Assembly: GCF_001427635.1 (NCBI RefSeq)
Contig: NZ_LMHA01000001.1
Coordinates: forward strand, 148,016-212,015
Direction: 5' to 3'
Origin: Pseudoxanthomonas sp. Root65
GTDB taxonomy: Bacteria; Pseudomonadota; Gammaproteobacteria; Xanthomonadales; Xanthomonadaceae
DNA: 64,000 nt
Numbering within the stretch: the stretch's first letter is position 1; every line of letters starts with the position of its first letter. The position numbers and the translations under genes are program-made. Shown piece by piece: positions 29,489 through 38,069 of the stretch. Under the pieces are notes generated by a model. That model was given only the letters and a program-made list of their open reading frames with translations, was not told the origin of the DNA and searched no databases.

Positions 29489-31594
29489 GTGATTGCCCGC
29501 AAACCCCAGATCCTGATGCTTTCGCTCGCCGTGGCCGCCGCGCTGGCCGCCTGCGCCAAGAAGGAAGACGCCGCCCCGGCCGCCGACACGGCCGCGAAGG
29601 CGCCCGCGGCGCTGGAACTCAAGCTGGACGAAAGCAGCCTGCCGGGCGTCAACCGCTTCCAGCTCAGCGACCTGGACACCAGCAAGAACGCCTGCACCGA
29701 CTTCGCCGGTTACGCCAACGGCAAGTGGCTGGCGGCCAACGCGATTCCCAGCGACCGCACCAGCTGGGGCGCGTTCGAGATGCTGGCCGAGCGTTCCACC
29801 GCCATCCAGAAACAGCTGGCCGAACAGGCCGCCGCGCATGCCGACGCCACCGGCGTGGAGAAGATCGTCGGCGACCTGTGGGCCACCGGCATGGACGAAG
29901 CCAAGGCCAACGCGCAGGGCATCGCGCCGATCGCGCCCGTGCTGAAGACCATCGACGGCCTGCAGAACAAGGACGCCATCGTCGCCTACCTCAACGACAG
30001 CGCCGCCAAGGGCCAGGCGTTCCTGTTCGGCTTCGGCGCCGAGGCCGACTTCAACAAGCCCGACACCAACATGGCCTACGCCTTCCAGGGCGGCCTGGGA
30101 CTGCCGGACAAGAACTTCTACTTCGACGCCGACAAGAAGGCCATCCGCGACGCCTACGTGGCGCACATCGCCAAGGTGCTGGAACTGTCCGGCGTTGCCG
30201 CGGCGGAGGCGCAGAAGCAGGCCGGCGACATCCTCACGTTCGAGACGCGCCTGGCCAAGGTGTCGAAGTCGAACGAGGAGATGTCGCGCGACGTGTCCCT
30301 GTACTACAACCCGGTGACGCTGGCCGACGCCGACAAGCTGACGCCGAACTTCTCGTGGACAACATTCTTCGCCTCGCAGGGCGTGGCGCCGCAGGAGACG
30401 TTCTCGCTGGCCGTGCCCGCCTTCCACCAGGAAGTCAGCACGATGCTGGGCGACACCGACCCGGCCGCGTGGCGCGCCTACCTGCGCTTCCATACGATCG
30501 ATGGCGCCTCGCCGTACCTGAGCGACGCCTTCGCCAACGAGAGCTTCAACTTCTACAGCAAGACCCTGCGCGGACAGAAGGAAATCCAGCCGCGCTGGAA
30601 GCGCGTGCTGTCCACCATCGAAGCGCAGAGCGGCGAAGCGCTGGGCCAGATGTACGTCAAGGTCGCCTTCACGCCGGAATCGAAGGCGAAGATGGAAACG
30701 CTGGTGGCCAACCTGGGCACCGCGCTGAAGGCCCGCATCCAGAACCTGGCGTGGATGAGCGACGAGACCAAGGCCAAGGCGATGGAGAAGCAGGCCGCGT
30801 TCACCACCAAGATCGGCTACCCCGACAAGTGGCGCGACTGGTCCGGCCTGTCCACCGGCCGCGACAGCTACTACGGCAACGTGATGGCCGCGCAGGAATT
30901 CAACTACAAGTGGAACCTGGGCAAGATCGGCAAGCCGGTCGACCGCACCGAATGGGGCATGCCGCCGCAGATGGTCAACGCGTACTACAACCCGCTGCAG
31001 AACGAGATCGTGTTCCCGGCCGCCATCCTGCAGCCGCCGTTCTTCGACCCCAACGCCCCGGATGAAATGAACTACGGCGGCATCGGCGCGGTGATCGGCC
31101 ACGAGATGACGCATGGTTACGACGACCAGGGCAGCCGCTTCGGTGCCACCGGCAAGTTCGAGAACTGGTGGACCCCGGCCGACGCCAAGGGCTTCTCCTC
31201 GCGCACGGACAAGCTGATCGCGCAGTTCAACGCCTATCGCACCGATGCAGGCCAGGCGATCAACGGCAAGCACACGCTGGGCGAGAACATCGCCGACCTC
31301 GGCGGCCTGGCCACGGCCTACGACGCGATGAAGGCCGCCGCCGGCGATACGCCGGACCCGAAGACCGACGGCCTGACCCGCGACCAGCGCTTCTTCCTCA
31401 ACTGGGCCACGGTGTGGCGCCGCAACTTCACCCCGGAAGAGCTGAAGAACCGCATCGCCACCGACGAGCACGCCCCGGCGCAGTTCCGTGCCATCGGCGC
31501 GCCGTCCAACCTGCCGACCTTCGCGGCCGCGTTCTCGTGCAAGGCCGGCGACCCCATGGTGCGTGGCGGCGACCAGCAGGTGGTGATCTGGTAA
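29489..31594 (+). CDS. M13 family zinc metallopeptidase, lipoprotein (intact active site)
   Basis: The 701-residue neprilysin-like peptidase starts with GTG (AGGAG six bases upstream) and has a lipobox LAAC, so it is predicted to be lipid-anchored. The gluzincin site is complete: HEMTH at residues 538-542, glutamate ligand E599 in GENIADLGG, and the substrate-binding NAYYNP upstream. The N-terminal M13 domain and the final SNLPTFAAAFSCKAGDPM region are present. M13 enzymes cleave short peptides on the N-terminal side of hydrophobic residues. It begins a run of three exported peptidase genes and is followed by a terminator. Confidence 0.95.
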   Translation: MIARKPQILMLSLAVAAALAACAKKEDAAPAADTAAKAPAALELKLDESSLPGVNRFQLSDLDTSKNACTDFAGYANGKWLAANAIPSDRTSWGAFEMLAERSTAIQKQLAEQAAAHADATGVEKIVGDLWATGMDEAKANAQGIAPIAPVLKTIDGLQNKDAIVAYLNDSAAKGQAFLFGFGAEADFNKPDTNMAYAFQGGLGLPDKNFYFDADKKAIRDAYVAHIAKVLELSGVAAAEAQKQAGDILTFETRLAKVSKSNEEMSRDVSLYYNPVTLADADKLTPNFSWTTFFASQGVAPQETFSLAVPAFHQEVSTMLGDTDPAAWRAYLRFHTIDGASPYLSDAFANESFNFYSKTLRGQKEIQPRWKRVLSTIEAQSGEALGQMYVKVAFTPESKAKMETLVANLGTALKARIQNLAWMSDETKAKAMEKQAAFTTKIGYPDKWRDWSGLSTGRDSYYGNVMAAQEFNYKWNLGKIGKPVDRTEWGMPPQMVNAYYNPLQNEIVFPAAILQPPFFDPNAPDEMNYGGIGAVIGHEMTHGYDDQGSRFGATGKFENWWTPADAKGFSSRTDKLIAQFNAYRTDAGQAINGKHTLGENIADLGGLATAYDAMKAAAGDTPDPKTDGLTRDQRFFLNWATVWRRNFTPEELKNRIATDEHAPAQFRAIGAPSNLPTFAAAFSCKAGDPMVRGGDQQVVIW

Positions 31595-31620
31595 CCCCAC
31601 GCGCCACGTGGTGAGGAGGA

Positions 31621-31645
31621 AAGGCCCGGCATGTCCGGGCCTTTT
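31621..31645 (+). terminator. Terminator after the first M13 peptidase gene
   Basis: The stem AAGGCCCGG / CCGGGCCTT (9 bp) around CATGT runs into TTC. It begins 27 bp after the stop codon. Confidence 0.85.
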
Positions 31646-31776
31646 CTTTGCGCATGGCCATTACGGTCCGCCCGGCGGTCGGCCGCTGGCCGCTGCGGAG
31701 GGCGTGCCCCCTGTGCCAGCCGGACCGCAAGGGGGCGTCGCCAGGCCGAGCATCCACCCATCGAAGGAGGACTGCC

Positions 31777-33033
31777 ATGACCCGTCTCACCGTGCCCGCG
31801 CTCGGCATCGCGATCGCCTGCGCCCTGCTCGCCGCCTGCCAGCAGCAGGAAAGCCCGCCCGCCGCGACCGCACCGACCGCGCCCGCCCCCGCCACCGATA
31901 CCCCTGCCGCACCCGGCCCCGCACCCGTCGACTTCGAACAGCTCGCCCAGCGCCTGGTCGCCGCCGCCGCCGTGAAGGAAGGCGACGCCGTGGCCATCAC
32001 CGGGCGCATGCACGACGCCGAACTGCTCGAGGACATCGCCGTGCAGGTGCGGCGTGCGGGCGCGTTCCCGCTGATCGAATACAACAGCGACCGGCTCGCG
32101 CGGCGGCTGTTCTTCGACGTGCCCGCGCAGTACGACAGCCAGACGCCGGCGATGGATCTGGCGCTGTCGGAGGTCTTCGATGTGGTCATCGCATTGAACA
32201 ACGGCACCTCGGAGAACCTGTTCGAGGGCGCGGACCCGCAGCGCGTGGCCGCGCGCGGCAAGGCCGGCGAAGCCGTCGGGCAGGCCTTCATGAAGCGCAA
32301 CGTGCGGCAGCTCGAACTGGGCAACGGGCTGTATCCCACGCCGTGGCGCGCAAAGCGCCTCGGCCTGTCCGAAGCCGACCTGGCAAAGACGTTCTGGGAG
32401 GGCGTCAACGTCGACTACGCCGCGCTGCAGACGCGCGGCCAGTCGGTCAAGGGCGCGCTGGCCGCCGGCAGCGAACTGCACATCACCCATCCCAACGGCA
32501 CCGATTACCGGATGCGGATCCAGGGGCGGCCGATCCTGGTCAGCGATGGCACCATCGGGGCGGACGATCTGAAAGCCGGCGGCCCGGCCCTGCAGGTGTT
32601 TCTGCCCGCCGGCGAGGTCTACACCACGCCGCTGCCCGGCAGCGGCGAAGGCCGGATCGTCGCCACGCGCGACTACTTCCGCGGCCAGCCCATCGACGAC
32701 CTCAGCGTGACCATCGCCGGCGGCAAGGTCACCGCGCTCACCGGCACCGGCCCGGGCTTCGCGCCGATGAAGGCCGACTTCGATGCGGTGGCCGACGCCC
32801 GCAAGAACGAGGTCTCCTTCTTCGACCTGGGCATCAATCCGAACGTCAGGCTGCCGGCGGACAGCCAGGTGGGCAACTGGGTGCCCGCCGGCACCGTCAC
32901 GCTGGGCCTGGGCAACAACCTGTGGGCCGGCGGCGACAACGCCATCACCTACGGCATGAACTTCTTCCTGCCCGGCAGCACGGTGACGCTGGATGGCAAG
33001 GTGATCGTCGACAAGGGACAGCTGATGCTGTGA
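31777..33033 (+). CDS. M29-type aminopeptidase, lipoprotein
   Basis: The 418-residue protein has a lipoprotein signal peptide with lipobox LLAAC, a linker rich in alanine and proline, and a body like the thermophilic M29 aminopeptidases (AmpS/PepS). The visible segments are VKGALAAGSELHITHPNGTD, EVSFFDLGINPN and the glycine-rich LGNNLWAGGDNAITYGM end, where M29 metal ligands usually lie. Members are metal-dependent aminopeptidases with broad specificity, usually cytoplasmic, so a lipid-anchored form is unusual. I could not place every metal ligand. GAAGGAGG precedes the ATG. It lies between two M13 genes. Confidence 0.75.
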   Translation: MTRLTVPALGIAIACALLAACQQQESPPAATAPTAPAPATDTPAAPGPAPVDFEQLAQRLVAAAAVKEGDAVAITGRMHDAELLEDIAVQVRRAGAFPLIEYNSDRLARRLFFDVPAQYDSQTPAMDLALSEVFDVVIALNNGTSENLFEGADPQRVAARGKAGEAVGQAFMKRNVRQLELGNGLYPTPWRAKRLGLSEADLAKTFWEGVNVDYAALQTRGQSVKGALAAGSELHITHPNGTDYRMRIQGRPILVSDGTIGADDLKAGGPALQVFLPAGEVYTTPLPGSGEGRIVATRDYFRGQPIDDLSVTIAGGKVTALTGTGPGFAPMKADFDAVADARKNEVSFFDLGINPNVRLPADSQVGNWVPAGTVTLGLGNNLWAGGDNAITYGMNFFLPGSTVTLDGKVIVDKGQLML

Positions 33034-33164
33034 GCCCGGGATGGGCGGCCCCTCGCCGGGCCGCCCATGCTCATCGCCGCGCTCTGTGACGCAGTGCATG
33101 GATCGGCCGCCAAGGCCACCGGCAGATGTGGGGAACGATGACGGAGCGCGCGCGACGCGCTTGC

Positions 33165-33170
33165 TAGAAT
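33165..33170 (+). promoter_or_regulatory. Extended -10 of the second M13 gene
   Basis: TTGCTAGAAT carries a TAGAAT -10 element with TGC immediately upstream. Transcription would start near 33177, giving a leader of about 25 bases before the ATG. Confidence 0.6.
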
Positions 33171-33201
33171 CGCCCGTCCCCCGAACTCCTGGATCTTCCT
33201 G

Positions 33202-35223
33202 ATGCCCAGCCCGCGCCACGCTCTCGGCCGTCCCACCCTGATCGCCTTCGCCCTCGTCATCGCCCTGGGCGCGCCGGATGCCGAAGCCCAACGCAGGAAG
33301 CGCGCCCCCGCCGCACCGGCCGTCAGCGCGCAGTGCGCGGACTTCTACGGCGCCACCAACGCGGACTGGCTGAAGAAGAACCCCGCCTCGACCGAACAGG
33401 GTGCGGTGAGCGTGCTGGGCGCCTTCCGCGAACGCACGCTGGAACAGCAGCGCGCCCTGCTCGACGGCGCCATGCGCGCACCGCAGGGCAATGTGCAGAA
33501 GCTGCTGGGCGACTTCTGGGCCAGCGGCCTGGACGAAGCCGCCGTGGACGCCGACGGCGCCAAGCCCATCGCGCCGCTGCTCGACCGCATCAACGCCATC
33601 AAGAAGCCGAAGGACGTGGCGCCGGCGATCGCCGCGCTGCACCAGGTCGGCATCCCGGTGGCCTTCAACTTCGGCCCCGACGTGGACCTGCAGGCGCTGG
33701 ACCGCCACATCGGCTACTTCATGCAGGGCGGCCTGGGCCTGCCCGACCCGGCGTACTACACCCGCACCGACGCCGACACGCGCGAACTGCTCGGCCGCTA
33801 CCGCACCTACGTCAAGCAGGTGCTGGCGCTGACCGGCACACCGGCCAACAGGCTGGATGCCGAATCGGCTCTGGTCATCGACGTGGAAACCCGGCTGGCG
33901 CAGGTGTCCAAGCCGCTGGTCGACCTGCGCAGTCCGTTCGCCAACTACGCGCCGGTGCCGACCAAGGACCTGGGCAAGCAGTACCGCAACCTGCAGCTCG
34001 ACGCCTTCCTCAAGGCACAGGGCGTCAACGACGACACCGTGTCGATGGCCGACCCGGCCCTGTTCAAGCGCCTCGACGGGCTGGTGGGCAGCCTCAAGCC
34101 CGACCAGTGGAAGGCCTACCTGCGCTGGCGCGTGGGCGATGCCATGGCGCCGCACCTGGCCAAGCCGTTCCGCGATGCCGAGTTCGATTTCCGCGGCCGC
34201 GTGCTGCGCGGTGAAACCACACCGGCGCCGCGCTGGCGCCACGTGCTGGACGCCATCAACCTGGCCGCCGGCCCGATGCTGGGCAAGGAGTACGCCGAGC
34301 GTTACGTGTCGGCCGAGCACAAGCGCCGCGCCGAACAGATCGCCGGGCAGGTGCGCGATGCACTGGGCCGCGGCATCGAGCGCAACACCTGGCTGAGCGA
34401 TGCCGCCAAGGCCGAAGCCAAGGCCAAGCTGGACAAGCTGAAGATCGAAGTCAGCACGCCCCGCCGCGACCTGGACTACAGCGTGCAGCCGATGGGCCGT
34501 GGCAGCTTCGGCGGCAACATGCTGATCGCCTCGACCTGGCGCCATCGCGAAGAAATGAAGCGGATCGGCAAGGGCAACGCCGACCGTCGCTGGGACGTGC
34601 TGCCACAGCAGCCCGCGCTGGCCTACGACCTGGCGCAGAACCGTCTGATCGTCACCGCCGCCGTGCTGCAGGAAGAGATCTTCGACGCCAACCAGCCCGC
34701 GGCCGTGCAGTACGGTGCGTTCGGCGCGCTGGTCGGCCACGAACTGAGCCGCGGCTTCGACGTGAAGGGCCGCATGGTCGACGCCAAGGGTCAGCTGCGC
34801 GACTGGTGGACGCCCGCCGATGTGGCGGCGTGGAATGCGCTGGGCGACAAGGTGGTCGCGCAGTACAACGGCTATGCCTTCCCCGGTCTGAAGAATGTCA
34901 AGGTCAATGGTGCATTGACGCGCGACGAGAACCTGGCCGACCTGGCCGGCGTGGAACTGGCATGGGATGCCTTCACCACCGCCGAACCGCAGGCCAACGC
35001 CGCCGCGAAGCAGTCGTTCTACAAGGCCTGGGCCACGCTGTGGGCGCAGAATCTGTCGGAAACCGAAGCCGCCCAGCGCGCCGCCGTCGACGTGCACGCC
35101 CCCGGCCAGTGGCGCGCCAACGGCCCGCTGGTGCAGCAGCCCTCGTTCGCCCAGGCCTTCACCTGCAAGGCTGGCCAACCGATGCAGGCCAAGGACGCGG
35201 ATCAGATCAAGATCTGGCGCTGA
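33202..35223 (+). CDS. M13 peptidase homologue with a broken zinc site
   Basis: The 673-residue protein aligns end to end with M13 peptidases, including a signal peptide, the N-terminal domain and a SFAQAFTCKAGQPM end. The zinc motif, however, reads HELSR at residues 513-517 instead of HExxH, so the second histidine ligand is an arginine. The glutamate ligand E576 in DENLADLAG is kept, while the substrate-binding NAYY motif has become ALAYDLAQN. It is therefore probably not an active peptidase. The frame is intact across 673 codons and codon use is like its neighbours, so it is maintained as a gene. It has its own promoter and terminator. Confidence 0.9.
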   Translation: MPSPRHALGRPTLIAFALVIALGAPDAEAQRRKRAPAAPAVSAQCADFYGATNADWLKKNPASTEQGAVSVLGAFRERTLEQQRALLDGAMRAPQGNVQKLLGDFWASGLDEAAVDADGAKPIAPLLDRINAIKKPKDVAPAIAALHQVGIPVAFNFGPDVDLQALDRHIGYFMQGGLGLPDPAYYTRTDADTRELLGRYRTYVKQVLALTGTPANRLDAESALVIDVETRLAQVSKPLVDLRSPFANYAPVPTKDLGKQYRNLQLDAFLKAQGVNDDTVSMADPALFKRLDGLVGSLKPDQWKAYLRWRVGDAMAPHLAKPFRDAEFDFRGRVLRGETTPAPRWRHVLDAINLAAGPMLGKEYAERYVSAEHKRRAEQIAGQVRDALGRGIERNTWLSDAAKAEAKAKLDKLKIEVSTPRRDLDYSVQPMGRGSFGGNMLIASTWRHREEMKRIGKGNADRRWDVLPQQPALAYDLAQNRLIVTAAVLQEEIFDANQPAAVQYGAFGALVGHELSRGFDVKGRMVDAKGQLRDWWTPADVAAWNALGDKVVAQYNGYAFPGLKNVKVNGALTRDENLADLAGVELAWDAFTTAEPQANAAAKQSFYKAWATLWAQNLSETEAAQRAAVDVHAPGQWRANGPLVQQPSFAQAFTCKAGQPMQAKDADQIKIWR

Positions 35224-35242
35224 GCCTGACGCAGGCCCCATG

Positions 35243-35271
35243 AAAACGGCGCGGAATTCCGCGCCGTTTTT
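35243..35271. terminator. Bidirectional terminator between M13 homologue and rhomboid gene
   Basis: AAAACGGCGCGG and CCGCGCCGTTTT form a 12-bp stem around AATT, with A on one side and T on the other. It can serve both converging genes. Confidence 0.88.
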
Positions 35272-35290
35272 CTTCGCATGCCCTACCGCG

Positions 35291-35941
35291 TTACTTGACG
35301 CTGCGCAGATGCGGCGGCTTGGGCTTGCGCGGTCCCCTGCGGAACGGCGGCTGCCCGCGCCAGTAACGGATCATCAACCACCCGAACACCATGCCGCCCA
35401 GGTGCGCGAAGTGCGCCACGCCCGGCTGCAGGCCGGTGAAGCCGAGCACCAGCGCAAGCAACGCATAGAAGATCACCAGCGTGCGTGCCTTGATCTCCAT
35501 CGGCAGCGGAAACACGATCATGCGATGGTTCGGGAACAGCATGCCGTAGCCGAGCAGCAGGCCGAACACGCCGCCGGATGCACCGACGGTGGGGTACGGC
35601 AGCGCACCGCCCGCCACCATCCACCAGCCCACGGCGAGCTGCAGCAGGCCGGCGCCGGCAACGCAGACCAGATAGAACGTCAGGAAACGCTTCGTGCCCC
35701 AGGTCTGTTCGAGCGGCGATCCGAACATCCACAGCGCCAGCATGTTGAAACCCAGGTGAGCGAACCCGCTGGTGTCATGCAGGAATCCATAGCTCAGCAA
35801 CTGCCACGGCATGAAGCCATGGCCGACCGGCCACAACGCGAACCAGGCCTCGAACGCGGCGCCCAGCGTCAGTTGGAGAAGATAGACCGCGACGTTGGCA
35901 ATCAGCAGATTGCGGGTGACGGGAAGAAGTCGGGGAAACAT
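35291..35941 (-). CDS. Rhomboid family intramembrane serine protease
   Basis: The 216-residue protein has six membrane helices. The catalytic serine lies in GASGGVFGLLLGYG (GxSG motif, helix 4) and the catalytic histidine in GVAHFAHLGGMVFG (helix 6). The HLGFNMLALWMFG segment contains the conserved histidine and asparagine of the oxyanion region. Rhomboids cleave membrane proteins within or next to their transmembrane helices. The length and N-terminal topology resemble the six-helix bacterial class without a regulatory domain. It ends at a terminator shared with the M13 homologue and follows the ATL gene in the same direction. Confidence 0.94.
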   Translation of the reverse strand: MFPRLLPVTRNLLIANVAVYLLQLTLGAAFEAWFALWPVGHGFMPWQLLSYGFLHDTSGFAHLGFNMLALWMFGSPLEQTWGTKRFLTFYLVCVAGAGLLQLAVGWWMVAGGALPYPTVGASGGVFGLLLGYGMLFPNHRMIVFPLPMEIKARTLVIFYALLALVLGFTGLQPGVAHFAHLGGMVFGWLMIRYWRGQPPFRRGPRKPKPPHLRSVK

Positions 35942-35984
35942 GGCAAACCTCGGAACAGTCGCCCCACATCATACGGGCAGTGCG

Positions 35985-36323
35985 TCAGCGTGCGCCGGGA
36001 CCCCACAGTGCCGCATCCAGGTCGTCCGCCTTGCGCGGGCGCTTCACGCGTCCGTTCTCCACCTTCACGCCCTCCGCACGCAGGCGCTGGCTCTGCTCGC
36101 GGAAGGCTTTCGATCCCTGCGGGAACGCGATGCGTCCGTCCGAGCGCAGCACGCGGTGCCAGGGCAACGCCGGATCGTCGTTTTGGCTGAGGATGCGCGC
36201 GGCCAGTCGCGCGCGGCCCGGCAGGCCGGCGCGATGCGCCACTTCGCCATAACCGGCGACCTGACCGTGCGGTATGGCACGGATCGCGGCCAGGATGCGA
36301 TCTTCGGGAGACTTGGCGCTCAT
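35985..36323 (-). CDS. Alkyltransferase-like protein (MGMT-related, no acceptor cysteine)
   Basis: The 112-residue protein is the C-terminal domain of O6-alkylguanine-DNA alkyltransferase. The active-site PCHR of true enzymes reads PWHR here (ALPWHRVLRSDG), so tryptophan replaces the alkyl-accepting cysteine. Such ATL proteins bind O6-alkylguanine lesions and route them to nucleotide excision repair without repairing them. The opening IPHGQVAGYGEVAHRAGLPG and the IAFPQG segment match E. coli YbaZ. It is upstream of the rhomboid gene, with 43 bp between them. Confidence 0.92.
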   Translation of the reverse strand: MSAKSPEDRILAAIRAIPHGQVAGYGEVAHRAGLPGRARLAARILSQNDDPALPWHRVLRSDGRIAFPQGSKAFREQSQRLRAEGVKVENGRVKRPRKADDLDAALWGPGAR

Positions 36324-36369
36324 GCGGGATTAGCATAGCGGCATCGCATCGGTCACAGGGGAGCATCCC

Positions 36370-36780
36370 ATGCAGAACTTCGAGCAGGTCCGCGGCCACC
36401 TGAATTCTTCCGGCTACAAGGTGACCATGCACGACCCGTACGTCGCCTGCGTGGAACTCTCGCTGGGCAACGGCAAACGCCACCAGACCATCTACCTGTC
36501 CGAACTGGGCAACGACGACGAACGCGGCTACCTGCGCGTGAGCACGGTGATCGCACCGATGACCGGCATCGACGCCAAGCGTGCGCTGAAATTCAACTGG
36601 CAGAGCAGCGTGGGTTACCTGGCGATCGGCGAACTGGACGGCGTGCCCTATCTGCAACTCTGCGAAAACCGCCCCTACGAAAGCCTCAGTCCCGCCGAAG
36701 TCGACCGCCTGGTGCTGGAGATCGGCGGCCTGGGCGACAGCATGGAGCGCGCGCTTTCCGCGGAAGGGGATCTGCTTTAA
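36370..36780 (+). CDS. Small conserved hypothetical protein (possible YbjN/chaperone fold)
   Basis: I do not recognise this 136-residue soluble acidic protein by name. Its pattern of an N-terminal helix (FEQVRGHLNSSGY), five strands, and a C-terminal helix (SPAEVDRLVLEIGGLGDSMERAL) resembles the YbjN / type III chaperone-like fold, but this is only a fold impression. There is no signal peptide. It is divergent from the ATL gene and is followed by a complex inverted-repeat terminator. Confidence 0.65.
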   Translation: MQNFEQVRGHLNSSGYKVTMHDPYVACVELSLGNGKRHQTIYLSELGNDDERGYLRVSTVIAPMTGIDAKRALKFNWQSSVGYLAIGELDGVPYLQLCENRPYESLSPAEVDRLVLEIGGLGDSMERALSAEGDLL

Positions 36781-36933
36781 GGCCGGGATTCGGGAATCGG
36801 GATTGGGGATTCGCAAGCGCTCCGCCGCGCCACCGGAACCTTGGACCCCAAAAAGAAAGGGCGCGTCGAAGACGCGCCCTTTCTTTTGCTCTTGATCCTG
36901 CGAATCCCCAATCCCGATTCCCGAATCCCGGCC
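36781..36933. repeat. Perfect 34-bp inverted repeat enclosing a terminator
   Basis: The left arm at 36781-36814 begins GGCCGGGATTCGGGAATCGG. The right arm at 36900-36933 is its exact reverse complement over 34 bp. They flank the 17-bp terminator hairpin, so the whole could fold as a long interrupted stem. The related, decayed copy is at 5911-5998. Confidence 0.9.
36851..36887. terminator. Bidirectional terminator with 17-bp perfect stem
   Basis: AAAAGAAAGGGCGCGTC and its exact reverse complement surround a GAA loop. The A/T ends give a T-rich 3' side in both directions, which suits the converging small hypothetical gene and pit. Confidence 0.92.
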
Positions 36934-36935
36934 TC

Positions 36936-38057
36936 TCAAGCCCACCCGATCGCCTCAAGCAGCCGCAGCAGGCCATAGGCGATGCCGCCCGCGGCGGGAA
37001 TCGTCAGTACCCATGCCCACAGGATCCGCTCGATCACGCTGAACTTCAGCGCGCGCGGATTCTTGGCGAAGCCCACGCCCATGATGGCGGTGGAAATACT
37101 GTGCGTGGTGGAGACCGGCATGCCGAAATGCGCGGCCACGGTGAGGATGGTGGCCGAGCTGGTTTCCGCGGCGAAGCCGTTGATCGGATGCAGCTTCACC
37201 ATCTTGTGGCCCAGCGTCTTAATGATCTTCCAGCCGCCCGACGCCGTGCCCAGCGCCATCACGATGGCGCAGGTGATGACGATCCACATGGCGATGTCCT
37301 GCTCGCCCGCCGCACCGGGGTGCAGGAAGGCCAGCCAGCCCGGCAGGTCGTCCAGCGCGCCGCTCGCTTCGGCACCGAAAAGGGTCAGCGCGATGATGCC
37401 CATGGTCTTCTGCGCGTCGTTGTGTCCGTGCGCATAGCCCATGTAGGCCGCCGACAGGATCTGCGCCTTGCCGAAGAACTTGTTGACGAAGTGCGGGCGC
37501 GCCAGCCGGCCCAGCCAACCGCCGGCACGCGACAGCAACGCGATCAGTCCCCACAGCGCCACCATCACCAGGATGCCGAGCAGGAAGCCCGCCAGCGGCG
37601 AGGTGACCATCGGCAGCACCACCTTCCACAGGATGCCCTTGTTCTTGGTCCAGTCGCCCAGCGATTCGGACCAGATCAACGCGGCCCAGTCGTTGTGCGC
37701 GGCGGCCAGCGCGGCGCCGCAGAGGCCGCCGATCAGCGCGTGCGACGACGACGACGGCAGGCCCTTCCACCAGGTGATCAGGTTCCAGACGATGCCGCCC
37801 AGCAGCGCGCACAGGATGACCTGCGAGGTCACCTGCACCACGTCGGTGTTGACCAGGCCGGAGGCGATGGTCTTGGCCACGGCCGTGCCCATCAGTGCGC
37901 CGATCAGGTTCATGCCGGCCGCCAGCATCACTGCCTGGCCGGGCGACAGCACCTTGGTGGCGACCACGGTCGCAATGGAGTTGGCGGTGTCGTGGAAGCC
38001 GTTGATGAACTCGAAGACGAGCGCGGCGAAGATCACCACCAGAACAAGGGTAAGCAT
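36936..38057 (-). CDS. pit: Inorganic phosphate transporter, PiT family
   Basis: The 373-residue protein has about ten membrane helices and both PiT signature repeats: FINGFHDTANSIATVVATK near the N-terminus and the internal GYAHGHNDAQKTMGII. The conserved SSSSHALIGGLCGA and PVSTTHSISTAIMGVGF segments are present. PiT proteins are low-affinity metal-phosphate symporters driven by the proton gradient. It is 12 bp downstream of the DUF47 gene. A Pho-box-like site precedes that operon. Confidence 0.95.
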   Translation of the reverse strand: MLTLVLVVIFAALVFEFINGFHDTANSIATVVATKVLSPGQAVMLAAGMNLIGALMGTAVAKTIASGLVNTDVVQVTSQVILCALLGGIVWNLITWWKGLPSSSSHALIGGLCGAALAAAHNDWAALIWSESLGDWTKNKGILWKVVLPMVTSPLAGFLLGILVMVALWGLIALLSRAGGWLGRLARPHFVNKFFGKAQILSAAYMGYAHGHNDAQKTMGIIALTLFGAEASGALDDLPGWLAFLHPGAAGEQDIAMWIVITCAIVMALGTASGGWKIIKTLGHKMVKLHPINGFAAETSSATILTVAAHFGMPVSTTHSISTAIMGVGFAKNPRALKFSVIERILWAWVLTIPAAGGIAYGLLRLLEAIGWA

Positions 38058-38069
38058 GGACGCGACCCG

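Noticed and set aside
29330..31600. Long minus-strand frame extending upstream of the beta-CASP hydrolase
   Set aside because: It is antisense to the M13 peptidase. An AAGGAGGT ribosome-binding site fixes the real start at 29329.
31318..35241. Minus-strand frame of about 1300 codons opposite the M29 and second M13 genes
   Set aside because: No domain or start signal, with shadow-type composition, while the plus-strand proteins are clearly recognisable.
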